Position numbers and translations under genes: made by a program. Shown here piece by piece: positions 1 through 5,681 of a stretch of DNA of 43,989 nt; position 1 is the stretch's first letter; every line of letters begins with the position of its first letter. Origin of the DNA: a virus. Location of the stretch: IMG/VR virus record IMGVR_UViG_3300023223_000329, positions 1 to 43,989 of that record; one strand, 5' to 3'. The notes beneath the pieces are model-generated. The model saw only the letters and a program-made list of their open reading frames with translations, made no database searches and was not told the DNA's origin.

Positions 1-126
1 CAAGACATACTGCAAAGGAGATACGGCTTTAACGATTCCAGGATTGTCGAGGCTCACATTAAGAAAGTCTTGGTCAAGAAAGGCGAAGAGTATATTGAAT
101 GGCGAATTGAGGCGCTTAACCCTTGA
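1..126 (+). CDS. rusA: RusA-type Holliday junction resolvase, C-terminal part (5' truncated by window edge)
   Basis: Open from base 1 to a TGA at 124-126, in the frame of the complete gene at 43580-43915. It encodes the last 41 residues, including the GFNDSRIVEAHIKK segment typical of RusA C termini. One residue differs from the full copy (L instead of V in KV-V/L-VKK) because of the T/G difference at base 70. It is the same gene seen again across the contig junction, not a second rusA. Confidence 0.9.
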   Translation, partial: QDILQRRYGFNDSRIVEAHIKKVLVKKGEEYIEWRIEALNP

Positions 127-200
127 TAACCGTGTTCATGGGTGTGGAAACTAAAAGAGGTTAAATATGAAAGAAGCAATCAGATGTATAAATTGCAGCC
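1..200. repeat. Terminal overlap, left copy
   Basis: Bases 1-200 match 43790-43989 with two substitutions: T at 70 against G at 43859, and T at 161 against C at 43950. The sequence contains the end of rusA, a short spacer and the start of the next zinc-ribbon gene. Overlap through the middle of a gene suggests a circular or circularly permuted molecule read slightly past one unit length, rather than a true functional direct terminal repeat. The mismatches indicate strain variation or sequencing error. Confidence 0.9.
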
Positions 201-391
201 ATGATGCCTATTGGTGCGATTCAAAGCCGGATGAAGACGGGGATATGCATGAGTGCGACCATATTAGTTGCGATCACTGCGGGATGCATTACACGCTAGT
301 CTCCGAGGAAAGTCACAATGCTGAGTCTTTCGAAGAAATGAAAAATATCATGCGTAAAGTATACCACGGTATTGATTATAAACAGTTGTAA
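167..391 (+). CDS. Small zinc-ribbon protein (74 aa)
   Basis: Four-cysteine ribbon: CINC near the N terminus, then CDHISCDHCGMH, so CxxC pairs about 25 residues apart, with an acidic middle. The C-terminal third is probably helical. AGAGG lies 6-10 bases before the ATG. It follows RusA by 40 bases and is the last gene before the 573-base non-coding stretch, so its transcript probably continues into that RNA. Function is unknown; phage proteins of this type often modulate host enzymes, but nothing here identifies a target. Confidence 0.8.
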   Translation: MKEAIRCINCSHDAYWCDSKPDEDGDMHECDHISCDHCGMHYTLVSEESHNAESFEEMKNIMRKVYHGIDYKQL

Positions 392-420
392 AACTTGTTA
401 ATGGGAGTAGAATTGAAGGT

Positions 421-469
421 GAATTTGTAGTTCTGGGGGTTGTTGATTCAGCCCCTTTGATTCAAATTC
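421..469 (+). ncRNA. Stem-loop element 1 of the structured region
   Basis: GAATTTG (421-427) pairs perfectly with CAAATTC (463-469). Inside, GGGG (435-438) can pair with CCCC (452-455). It begins 30 bases after the stop of the zinc-ribbon gene. No U-run follows the stem, so it does not look like an intrinsic terminator. Confidence 0.5.
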
Positions 470-486
470 TGCCAGACGGCTTTACT

Positions 487-558
487 AGAGCCTAGAAGTG
501 ATAAGTTGAGTATCAATCCTTCATGACAAAACTCATTTTATCAAATTCCTAGACCTCT
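487..558 (+). ncRNA. Stem-loop element 2 of the structured region
   Basis: TGATAAGTTGAGT (499-511) pairs with ACTCATTTTATCA (531-543) at 12 of 13 positions including one G-U. The helix is extended outward by CTAG (492-495) with CTAG (549-552) and AGAG (487-490) with CTCT (555-558). The apical loop is 19 nt. Confidence 0.55.
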
Positions 559-566
559 TCATAGCC

Positions 567-714
567 CAGATTGATTTTGTGGTGGTATTGGTGTGTAGCT
601 CAATGTAAGCGCGGTCTAATAGCCGCCACCCGGCAAAGGTAGGTAGAGCAGCTCCGGCAGGGGTTGGTTGCTGGTTCGAGTCCAGCCACGCAATGCCCCT
701 TCAAATTCAATCTG
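567..714 (+). ncRNA. tRNA-like structure on a long closing helix
   Basis: The outer helix is 567-579 with 702-714 (12 of 13 pairs). It continues as GG (581-582) with CC (698-699), GGTATTG (584-590) with CAATGCC (691-697) and, after a bulged G, TGTG (592-595) with CACG (687-690). Then come TA, a D-like stem GCTC (598-601) with GAGC (646-649), and a T-arm GCTGG-TTCGAGT-CCAGC (670-686) with a canonical T-loop. The D-loop holds a roughly 36-nt insertion with its own hairpin (611-626). The anticodon-like stem (651-664) has only a 4-nt loop, so it cannot decode. This is a tRNA mimic or a degenerate tRNA inside a larger RNA. Confidence 0.65.
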
Positions 715-723
715 TAGTTTGGC

Positions 724-868
724 GCAGTTAGTGTTGTTTAGTGTGTGTGTTGAACCGCGAAAGTGGCTCCATGCCGAAGGATGAAATGCGGGACTGATCA
801 CCCGATATATCTAGACAACTGGGACTTGGGCGTGCCCAGCAGCACACACTCTTAACAATATTAACTGC
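724..868 (+). ncRNA. Long-helix structured RNA element with GNRA-capped hairpin
   Basis: Bases 724-752 pair with 840-868: 27 of 29 positions form Watson-Crick or G-U pairs, with only two U-U mismatches. The enclosed 87 nt hold a CCGC-GAAA-GTGG hairpin with a GNRA tetraloop (755-766), a CGGG/CCCG hairpin (789-804) and TGGG/CCCA (827-838). A helix this long with several internal hairpins is very unlikely by chance in a genome with such dense coding. Confidence 0.7.
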
Positions 869-964
869 CCGTAACGTGTATAAACAAAAACGGCACCGGA
901 TGTTGCGTAGACGGAGCTTTATTCAGACCCCTTAAGACCGGGGGCTAAAACCAGTTATGAGAGC

Positions 965-1159
965 ATGATTAAAAATTGTGGTTATTGCGGAAAACCTGTT
1001 TTTTATGATTTCCCTAGAGATAAAGACGGGAATATTGTGATTAACAGGCTAGAACCAATTAGCAAATATTGGCTATCGATTGATGGTAGTAGATTTGGAA
1101 CCATAATAGAACCGTATTGCAGCGCCAATTGTTCATTGGACAAATACGAATCAAAATAG
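965..1159 (+). CDS. Small cysteine-containing protein (64 aa)
   Basis: The N terminus carries CGYC and the C terminus has C-x3-C (CSANC), consistent with a zinc-binding pair arrangement. No recognised family. It sits directly downstream of the 573-base structured region. The ribosome binding site is weak (GAGAGC before the ATG), so the upstream RNA could influence its translation. Probably real because it is flanked on both sides by structured non-coding elements and shares the small zinc-protein style of its neighbours. Confidence 0.6.
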   Translation: MIKNCGYCGKPVFYDFPRDKDGNIVINRLEPISKYWLSIDGSRFGTIIEPYCSANCSLDKYESK

Positions 1160-1213
1160 TGGTAATCCACTGATGGGCCTGTCCCGGGCACAAGGAAGAA
1201 GTAGGGATTTGGA

Positions 1214-1289
1214 CAATAACTGAGTAAGGCAGTACATAGCAGTAGTAAGATCTAAGGTAGATGCTCCTAAGGTCTAATGACAAGTATTG
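1214..1289 (+). ncRNA. Duplicated covarying RNA element, copy 1
   Basis: Outer stem CAATAACT (1214-1221, one bulge) pairs with AGTATTG (1283-1289). The inner hairpin is 1248-1275: AGATCT pairs with AGGTCT, then an A-A mismatch, then AGG with CCT, with an 8-nt loop. Copy 2 lies at 39325-39399, with GGG/CCC in place of AGG/CCT, a compensatory change. The element lies 44 bases upstream of the gene at 1319. A role in the 5' leader of that gene (cis-regulation) or as a processed small RNA is inferred. Confidence 0.65.
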
Positions 1290-1318
1290 CTTTTGATAAC
1301 TAACAAAGGGGAGATGAG

Positions 1319-1723
1319 ATGAGTGATAACTGTACATACTGCGATGAGTTGTTAGTTGGTGATTGGTTAAGCTGTGAAGATGGAGAGTTTTGTCACCATG
1401 AGCATGCCCATATTTGGAGGCTTGAGACAGAACACACAGCGCAAAGAAAAGAGATTGCAGTGCTGGAGAATGATCTAGAGCGAGGATTTGAAGTGCTTGA
1501 GATGTACGGCATACCGAAAGCCAGAGCGAGAACTGTTGATAACGGCATTCAGGTATTTGACACAAGGCTGCAAAGAGAAAGGCAGGGGCTAAAACACAGA
1601 ATAGAAGAGCTTGAAGAAATGCTTGGCACGGCTATAGGCGATACTGACCTAAGATTTATTGACGAGGATCAAGTCCCCGCATGGCTACCTACTGCGAAAA
1701 TGACGATAAACCGGAAAGGCTAG
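1319..1723 (+). CDS. Cysteine/histidine cluster plus coiled-coil protein (134 aa)
   Basis: The N-terminal 30 residues hold CTYC, a further C and a CHHEHAH cluster, suggesting a metal site. Residues about 35-55 and 80-105 are Glu/Leu/Arg-rich and probably coiled coil. Strong Shine-Dalgarno (AAGGGGAG) before the ATG. It lies behind copy 1 of the duplicated RNA element; copy 2 precedes another cysteine-rich gene that also begins MSD. Function unknown. Confidence 0.75.
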   Translation: MSDNCTYCDELLVGDWLSCEDGEFCHHEHAHIWRLETEHTAQRKEIAVLENDLERGFEVLEMYGIPKARARTVDNGIQVFDTRLQRERQGLKHRIEELEEMLGTAIGDTDLRFIDEDQVPAWLPTAKMTINRKG

Positions 1724-1750
1724 CCCCCTAACTACAGAGAGGAGAGAGTA

Positions 1751-1903
1751 ATGGAATACATTTACATTTATGGGTTTGTAGTTTGCGGCTGGGCGTTTCA
1801 CTTATCTAACAGCGGGGAAAGCTGGTGGGTGGATTTGGTTGCAGCTATTTTATGGCCCATAACAGTGCCGGCGATACTGCTTGGTAAGCTACTGAATGCT
1901 TAA
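1751..1903 (+). CDS. Small membrane protein (50 aa)
   Basis: Reads MEYIYIYGFV..., with two hydrophobic stretches (about residues 3-16 and 28-45) separated by a polar SNSGESWW turn, so probably two membrane passes with a short loop. A purine-rich AGAGAGGAGAGAG precedes the ATG closely. It is the first of two consecutive genes that start behind near-identical AGAGAGGAGAG leaders. No family recognised. Confidence 0.65.
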   Translation: MEYIYIYGFVVCGWAFHLSNSGESWWVDLVAAILWPITVPAILLGKLLNA

Positions 1904-1933
1904 TTACAGAGTTATAACAGAGAGGAGAGGCTA

Positions 1934-2113
1934 ATGAATAAATCAAACTGGTGGATGTGTATATTTACAATATCATGGCTCTTGATGGGATCGTCAGTCG
2001 CCGCCCTGCTGATATCTTCTAACGATGCCTTTTTCATACCATTCATTTTCTTTGGATTGTGCATGACCGCTGCGTTTTTGAGAGCTATGCATTGTGTTGT
2101 CTATTACGATTAA
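1934..2113 (+). CDS. Small membrane protein (59 aa)
   Basis: Encodes a protein with two clear hydrophobic segments (residues about 8-27 and 33-52), beginning MNKSNWWMCIF and ending CVVYYD. Preceded by AGAGAGGAGAGG, nearly the same leader as the gene before it. Probably an inner-membrane protein made early. Function unknown. Confidence 0.65.
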   Translation: MNKSNWWMCIFTISWLLMGSSVAALLISSNDAFFIPFIFFGLCMTAAFLRAMHCVVYYD

Positions 2114-2168
2114 CCCCCTAACTTCACACACTAGTATTCCACTGAATAATTCAATAGAGGAGAGACGT

Positions 2169-2687
2169 ATGGTTGCGTGCAAAAGTCCAGCGGAATGGCC
2201 TAGCCAAAGCGATCTTAAGGAAAGGTATATATATAACCCGAAGACGGGAGTTTTTACCTGGAGGGTGGATTTCGGTTGTAGAAAAGCGGGAGATATAGCC
2301 GGGGGCATATGTGGGAGTAGGTACCGGTATTTATGCATTAATAGAGTTCTTTTTTTGGCTCACAGGGCAGCATGGATCTATGTGTACGGTTATTTGCCAG
2401 AAACTGGGCTTGACCATATAAATCATGACCGCGATGACAATAGGATAGATAACCTAAGAATCGCCTCTTACGCAATAAATAGCAGAAACCGAAAAATTCC
2501 ATCAGCCAATAAGTCTGGCGTAATGGGAGTCAGTTGGAGCGAGCCTAATAAAAAGTGGCAAGCACGTATTTGGATTTCCCGCAAAGGAATTAGCTTAGGC
2601 TCCTATGAGGATTGGTTTGATGCTGTATGCGCTAGGAGGTCAGCGCAAAACCGTTATAACTTTCACCCTAATCATGGACGCTGTTGA
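2169..2687 (+). CDS. HNH homing endonuclease with AP2-type DNA-binding domain (172 aa)
   Basis: The ATG at 2169 is chosen over an earlier in-frame start because GAGGAGAG lies just upstream. The centre contains LDHINHDRDDNRIDNLR (an HNH core: H, N, D-N spacing), and the C-terminal half has SGVMGVSWSEPNKKWQARI and GSYEDWFDAVCAR, which match AP2-like DNA-binding repeats of phage homing endonucleases. It is a free-standing selfish nuclease within the early small-gene block; no interrupted gene or intron border is visible around it. Confidence 0.9.
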   Translation: MVACKSPAEWPSQSDLKERYIYNPKTGVFTWRVDFGCRKAGDIAGGICGSRYRYLCINRVLFLAHRAAWIYVYGYLPETGLDHINHDRDDNRIDNLRIASYAINSRNRKIPSANKSGVMGVSWSEPNKKWQARIWISRKGISLGSYEDWFDAVCARRSAQNRYNFHPNHGRC

Positions 2688-2713
2688 TATTTATGAGTCA
2701 TATGTGAATGCGG

Positions 2714-2741
2714 TGGCTTTCTGCCCCCAATACAATATAAT
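2714..2741 (+). promoter_or_regulatory. Candidate promoter for the lysis-proximal operon
   Basis: A perfect TATAAT occurs at 2736-2741, 30 bases before the next ATG, in the 83-base gap after the HNH gene. The best -35 is a weak TGGCTT at 2714-2719 with a 16-base spacer. Position at the head of the block leading into the lysis genes supports it. Confidence 0.4.
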
Positions 2742-2770
2742 TTAGCTTTCTAACTAAACGAGTATTCATT

Positions 2771-3139
2771 ATGACCTGCCTGCAAACCCAAGATGAAGCA
2801 ATAGTTGAAGTTACAGAGCGATTGGAGGGCTTATTTAACAACGTATCTCCAGAGGTACAGAAAGCCTTACAACACATCAATCAAGTATGGGAGAAGGCAG
2901 TAAAAGAGATTTCAGACGGTGGGAAATTAAAGCAGAAGACTTGCGAAAGAATGTCAGAGTTGATGCTATCCACAGAAAGGTCAGCTAAAGACAACGTCGA
3001 GGCTGGCGTAGATGTACACCTCTCTCTCAATGCTTACGACGGGTTACGACTGATTCACCAGACAATGTCACTGATTGGGAAAGCTCACGGGGCTAATGAG
3101 GGCGAAAAGGACTGTTGTCCATTCTGCGGTGGTTGCTAA
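2771..3139 (+). CDS. Alpha-helical protein with C-terminal zinc knuckle (122 aa)
   Basis: Mostly helical and charged, ending in CCPFCGGC, a compact four-cysteine motif. The start follows the TATAAT box by 30 bases with a modest ribosome site (AACGAG). Its TAA at 3137-3139 shares a base with the ATG of the next gene, so the two are translationally coupled. No function recognised. Gene order places it immediately ahead of the membrane and lysis genes. Confidence 0.7.
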   Translation: MTCLQTQDEAIVEVTERLEGLFNNVSPEVQKALQHINQVWEKAVKEISDGGKLKQKTCERMSELMLSTERSAKDNVEAGVDVHLSLNAYDGLRLIHQTMSLIGKAHGANEGEKDCCPFCGGC

Positions 3140-3666
3140 TGCTAGAATTGTTCGCCACAGTCGGTGATTTTTTACACCTTCGGGAAGTGTTCATCAATGT
3201 TAAGTGGGCCTTCTTGCTTGCTTATATGATCACGCTGGTTCCGTGCATGATGTTCAAAAACCGCACGGCTTGCACTATGATTGCCTATACAAGCGCGTTA
3301 GAAATAATCGCTTGGAGCGACAGCCTTTGGCTTAATCCACTGGCGTTAATGTCGATTAACTTACTTCTTTTCACTGCTTTGTACGCCATTCACGCATTAT
3401 TCGGGTCTTTAGCTGGTCTATTTGGAGATAAAATACTTCGTTTAGGTGGTCTGATAGTGATTACAGAGGCCCTTTTCTACGCCATTGGGGGTTATTCGCT
3501 GTTCTATCACTCGACCATCAGCATACTTTTTGGAATGATTTTGTGGTTCACCTTCAAGGCAAGCTATACTTCCCTGAAACTTCAAGATAGTGAAGGGAGC
3601 GAAGGAAATGGCTCAGTCTACCAAAAAGTGGAAGAAGATATTATCTGCATGCCTTTCTTTAGGTAA
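3139..3666 (+). CDS. Multi-pass membrane protein (175 aa)
   Basis: About five hydrophobic stretches (roughly residues 14-35, 42-58, 65-90, 100-120, 125-145) and a charged C-terminal tail. Start taken at 3139, where TAATG couples it to the preceding gene; an alternative ATG at 3115 (overlapping 25 bases) behind AAGGA is possible. It stands directly before the small membrane proteins and the lysozyme, so a part in lysis or membrane modification is plausible but unproven. Confidence 0.65.
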   Translation: MLELFATVGDFLHLREVFINVKWAFLLAYMITLVPCMMFKNRTACTMIAYTSALEIIAWSDSLWLNPLALMSINLLLFTALYAIHALFGSLAGLFGDKILRLGGLIVITEALFYAIGGYSLFYHSTISILFGMILWFTFKASYTSLKLQDSEGSEGNGSVYQKVEEDIICMPFFR

Positions 3667-3742
3667 GCACAACACGTTCCGTTATTGGTTATTAGTTATT
3701 GTGTGGTGGGTAGTTATTGGAGCTTTAGTTTATGGAGAATGA
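3608..3742 (+). CDS. Tiny single-span membrane protein nested between lysis genes (44 aa)
   Basis: Begins MAQSTKKWKK, a basic N terminus, then one strongly hydrophobic Trp-rich span (RYWLLVIVWWVVIGALVYG). It overlaps the end of the upstream membrane gene by 59 bases in another frame and runs 11 bases into the next gene. GGAGCGAAGGAA precedes the ATG. Its size and topology fit a small holin, pinholin or holin regulator; this is inference from location and topology. Confidence 0.5.
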   Translation: MAQSTKKWKKILSACLSLGKHNTFRYWLLVIVWWVVIGALVYGE

Positions 3743-3986
3743 TTTTGCTCAAGCCGCTGTCAGTGAGATAAGCCCTGCAAACATGGGCAAATTTTACAAG
3801 TGGAGCATGGGTGTTTGTATTGTATTCACCTTTACCTGCGCGACCCTCATCTGGAATTCGGCCAATAACACCAAGAACATCGCCGCTCTTGCCATAACGG
3901 TATCTGAACTGTCTGCAAGCACTATCCGCATGGAAGAGGGATTAAAAAAAAATACAGAGATAGACGACCTGAGACATCCTCAATAG
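3732..3986 (+). CDS. Single-span membrane protein, possible holin or holin regulator (84 aa)
   Basis: A short polar N terminus, one membrane span at about residues 24-42 (WSMGVCIVFTFTCATLIW), then an amphipathic helical tail that ends charged. Eight bases separate it from the lysozyme. Phages with a cytoplasmic T4-type lysozyme need a holin, and the neighbours at 3608, 3732 and 4405 are the candidates. I cannot decide which one forms the lethal hole. Confidence 0.6.
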   Translation: MENDFAQAAVSEISPANMGKFYKWSMGVCIVFTFTCATLIWNSANNTKNIAALAITVSELSASTIRMEEGLKKNTEIDDLRHPQ

Positions 3987-3994
3987 ACTGCCCT

Positions 3995-4405
3995 ATGGAT
4001 AACGACAGACTCATAGAACTCCTAAAGCGCCACGAAGGGGTAAAGCAATACCCTTACGTAGACACTGCGGGTAAAATGACAATCGGGGTAGGGCATAACT
4101 TAACTGACAACGGCATGACGATAGACACGATTGAAATCATGCTGAAAGAAGACATTGATTTAGCCAAGGGCGAATTGGACAGAATCTACCCTGATTGGTG
4201 CGACCTCTCAGAAGGCCGTCAGATCGTCATGGTCTCAATGATGTTTAACATGGGTTGTCCTACCTATTTAACCTTTAATCGCTTCTGGGCTGCTCTGAGA
4301 CGGTCTGACTACAAAGAAGCGGCTGTACAGATGATTGACTCAAGATGGTCCAGACAAGTCGGTCAAAGGTCACACGATTTAGCACTGCTAATGGAGGAAG
4401 GATAA
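3995..4405 (+). CDS. Endolysin, T4-type lysozyme (glycoside hydrolase 24)
   Basis: Cleaves the peptidoglycan glycan backbone at the end of infection. The catalytic triad spacing of T4 lysozyme is preserved: Glu14 in RHEGV, Asp23 in YVDTAG and Thr29 in KMTIGVGH (E-x8-D-x5-T). At 136 residues it is slightly shorter than T4 lysozyme. No signal peptide or signal-anchor is visible at the N terminus, so export depends on a holin. The stop shares a base with the ATG of the following membrane gene. Confidence 0.93.
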   Translation: MDNDRLIELLKRHEGVKQYPYVDTAGKMTIGVGHNLTDNGMTIDTIEIMLKEDIDLAKGELDRIYPDWCDLSEGRQIVMVSMMFNMGCPTYLTFNRFWAALRRSDYKEAAVQMIDSRWSRQVGQRSHDLALLMEEG

Positions 4406-4581
4406 TGATTAAAGGTTATCGCACGGTTGTAGTAATGGCCCTCGGGCTTGTTTATTCGCTATTGGCGGGTACTGGTTTTGTCATACCTGAAGATGAGCAG
4501 GCGGCAATCTCTACGGGGATCGTGTCGGTCATTGGCTTGGTATTGAGATTTATGACTGATAGCAAGGTAGGCGAATCGTAA
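4405..4581 (+). CDS. Two-span membrane protein, holin-like (58 aa)
   Basis: Starts at the ATG overlapping the lysozyme stop (TAATG) with GGAGG eight bases upstream. An in-frame start inside the lysozyme gene is less likely. Two hydrophobic segments (residues about 5-27 and 34-50) are followed by LRFMTDSKVG, a tail also seen in small proteins encoded next to phage lysozymes that are variously annotated as holins. It closes the lysis operon before the terminator. Confidence 0.65.
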   Translation: MIKGYRTVVVMALGLVYSLLAGTGFVIPEDEQAAISTGIVSVIGLVLRFMTDSKVGES

Positions 4582-4594
4582 CAACCTCTTAAAC

Positions 4595-4646
4595 GGTAGG
4601 GCTGACTGGCTCACAAGAGCTTTCCCTCTCTTGCGTCAGTCCTGCC
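4595..4646 (+). ncRNA. Long stem-loop in the 3' end of the lysis transcript
   Basis: GGTAGGGCTGAC (4595-4606) pairs with GTCAGTCCTGCC (4635-4646), all 12 positions including two G-U. After an internal loop, CAAGAG (4614-4619) pairs with CTCTTG (4628-4633). It precedes the terminator by 22 bases. It may protect the 3' end or act in RNA processing. The preceding CTCTTAAACGGTAG resembles CTCTTCAAACGGTAG at 16172. Confidence 0.55.
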
Positions 4647-4667
4647 ACCTAAAGCGCAAGGACTTAA

Positions 4668-4695
4668 GCTCTCGTAATATTGAGGGCTTTTTTTT
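4668..4695 (+). terminator. Intrinsic terminator after the lysis genes
   Basis: GCTCTC (4668-4673) pairs with GAGGGC (4682-4687), with one G-U and an 8-nt AT-rich loop, followed by eight T residues (4688-4695). It is the clearest intrinsic terminator in the window and ends the transcription unit containing the lysozyme. Confidence 0.8.
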
Positions 4696-4721
4696 GCTTG
4701 CTATTCTCATAAAACTATAGT
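4694..4721 (+). promoter_or_regulatory. Candidate promoter immediately after the terminator
   Basis: TTGCTT (4694-4699) and TATAGT (4716-4721) are separated by 16 bases. The position between a strong terminator and the next gene block (from 4756) supports promoter function. The -35 is poor. Confidence 0.4.
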
Positions 4722-4755
4722 ACCTTCATATCAAATCAGCGGATACACAGATAAT

Positions 4756-4932
4756 ATGCCATCTACAGACAAGTATACAGGATTGATCAAGATTAAGGGC
4801 TGGAAGGTCAAAGAGGCACTAGAGCATTGGGGAAGGGGGTACGACTGGTATCACCGGAACTGTAACGGCACCGAAGCACAGCAAAACAGATTGACTGATA
4901 TGTGCAAGGGCTTAGAGGAGAGGGGAGCATGA
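4756..4932 (+). CDS. Small basic protein (58 aa)
   Basis: Begins MPSTDKYTGLIKIKGWKVKE, charged and probably mainly helical. No good Shine-Dalgarno precedes the ATG, but the reading frame ends in an ATGA overlap with the next gene, which has a strong GAGGAGAGGGGA site inside this one, a usual coupling arrangement in this genome. No family recognised. Confidence 0.5.
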   Translation: MPSTDKYTGLIKIKGWKVKEALEHWGRGYDWYHRNCNGTEAQQNRLTDMCKGLEERGA

Positions 4933-5108
4933 GTACCGAAAGAGTGTTTGAAATTATAACTATTACGGTTCTGTGCGCTATAGGAGCATTGGCCGCAATT
5001 GGCGGGATCATGGCTCTATTTGCCGAAATGGGTTGGTGGGTAGTGGTATATATCCCGGTGGGATTTATTGTCGTTTCTACAATTATGAAAGGCTCAAGCA
5101 GCCACTAG
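4929..5108 (+). CDS. Two-span small membrane protein (59 aa)
   Basis: Starts at the ATG of an ATGA overlap, behind GAGGAGAGGGGA. Hydrophobic segments at residues about 8-31 and 36-52, with a short GSSSH tail. Likely an inner-membrane protein; function unknown. The genome carries at least ten such very small membrane proteins. Confidence 0.65.
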   Translation: MSTERVFEIITITVLCAIGALAAIGGIMALFAEMGWWVVVYIPVGFIVVSTIMKGSSSH

Positions 5109-5118
5109 GAGATAATAT

Positions 5119-5676
5119 ATGAAATGCGCCAGTACTTATTGTGATGATAGCACAGTTGGAGCCTTGATTTGTCCGGCGTGCACACTTAATGCGCTCAAAG
5201 GCCATCAAGTATATGCCAAGAAAGCTGGAGGATCGGTTGCCGAGGAAAGGGCAGAGTTATTTGCTTGGACAGGATTCTATCTCACCCAGACTACGCTAAA
5301 AACATGCTTGAGTGCGAAAGAAACTTCGAGGCTGCCTGCTTGGCTGCTAGGGCAATGGAGGAGACATAAGATGGGGTACGCAATTCCTAATTACACAGAT
5401 GAAGAAAAAGAAAGAGCTAAAGCCACGCTTAATCTTGGATGCCAACTGATCGGAGTTATGTATGGAGGCCAGCTTCATGCGGATATCTGTAACCGTGTAG
5501 CAAGTGGCGAAGAGGTAAGCAGGAAAGAGTTACAAGAGTTGTTTGATTCCGAAGAGTGGAAGGCCGCAACGGACATCATGGCTCAAGCCAGTGTATCGGC
5601 AGTGAATTGGACACTGGGAATAAGCGGCGTTGTCGTATTTGTGGTAGTCGTACTGATGTCATATTTTGCTCAATAG
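5119..5676 (+). CDS. Zinc-ribbon protein with C-terminal membrane anchor (185 aa)
   Basis: The N terminus has two cysteine pairs (C-x4-C and CPAC), the middle is soluble and charged (about residues 90-150), and the last 25 residues are a hydrophobic span (VVVFVVVVLMSYF), so it is likely tail-anchored. AGGAGA precedes the ATG at a good distance. No family recognised. It is followed directly by a structured RNA element. Confidence 0.65.
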   Translation: MKCASTYCDDSTVGALICPACTLNALKGHQVYAKKAGGSVAEERAELFAWTGFYLTQTTLKTCLSAKETSRLPAWLLGQWRRHKMGYAIPNYTDEEKERAKATLNLGCQLIGVMYGGQLHADICNRVASGEEVSRKELQELFDSEEWKAATDIMAQASVSAVNWTLGISGVVVFVVVVLMSYFAQ

Positions 5677-5681
5677 TGATT

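Larger units (their letters stand above)
392..964 (+). ncRNA. Large gene-free, highly structured region; candidate giant ornate RNA
   Basis: No credible coding gene lies in these 573 bases on either strand. Four long-range helices follow one another: 421-469, 487-558, 567-714 (containing a tRNA-like fold) and 724-868. Two more short GC hairpins occur near 930-945 (CCCC/GGGG). GOLLD and ROOL RNAs are known phage RNAs of several hundred nucleotides, often next to or containing tRNA-like segments; this region fits that description in size and context. The assignment to either class is inference from architecture only. The strand is inferred from neighbouring gene direction. It could be several separate RNAs. 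Confidence 0.6.

Noticed and set aside
1-126. A second rusA gene or a true long terminal repeat
   Set aside because: The sequence repeats the end of the gene at 43580-43915 across the contig junction, as expected for a circular or permuted genome.
596-694. A functional tRNA gene
   Set aside because: The T-arm is canonical, but the D-loop carries a large insertion, the anticodon-like loop has only four bases and the acceptor has a mismatch or bulge. It is annotated as tRNA-like instead.
392-964. Retron-type RNA
   Set aside because: The inverted repeats recall msr-msd layouts, but no reverse transcriptase gene is present anywhere in the window.
1059-1565. A long minus-strand open frame opposite the genes at 965 and 1319
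   Set aside because: It covers two plus-strand genes and a structured RNA, has no ribosome site and a Ser/Tyr/His-rich composition typical of antisense frames.
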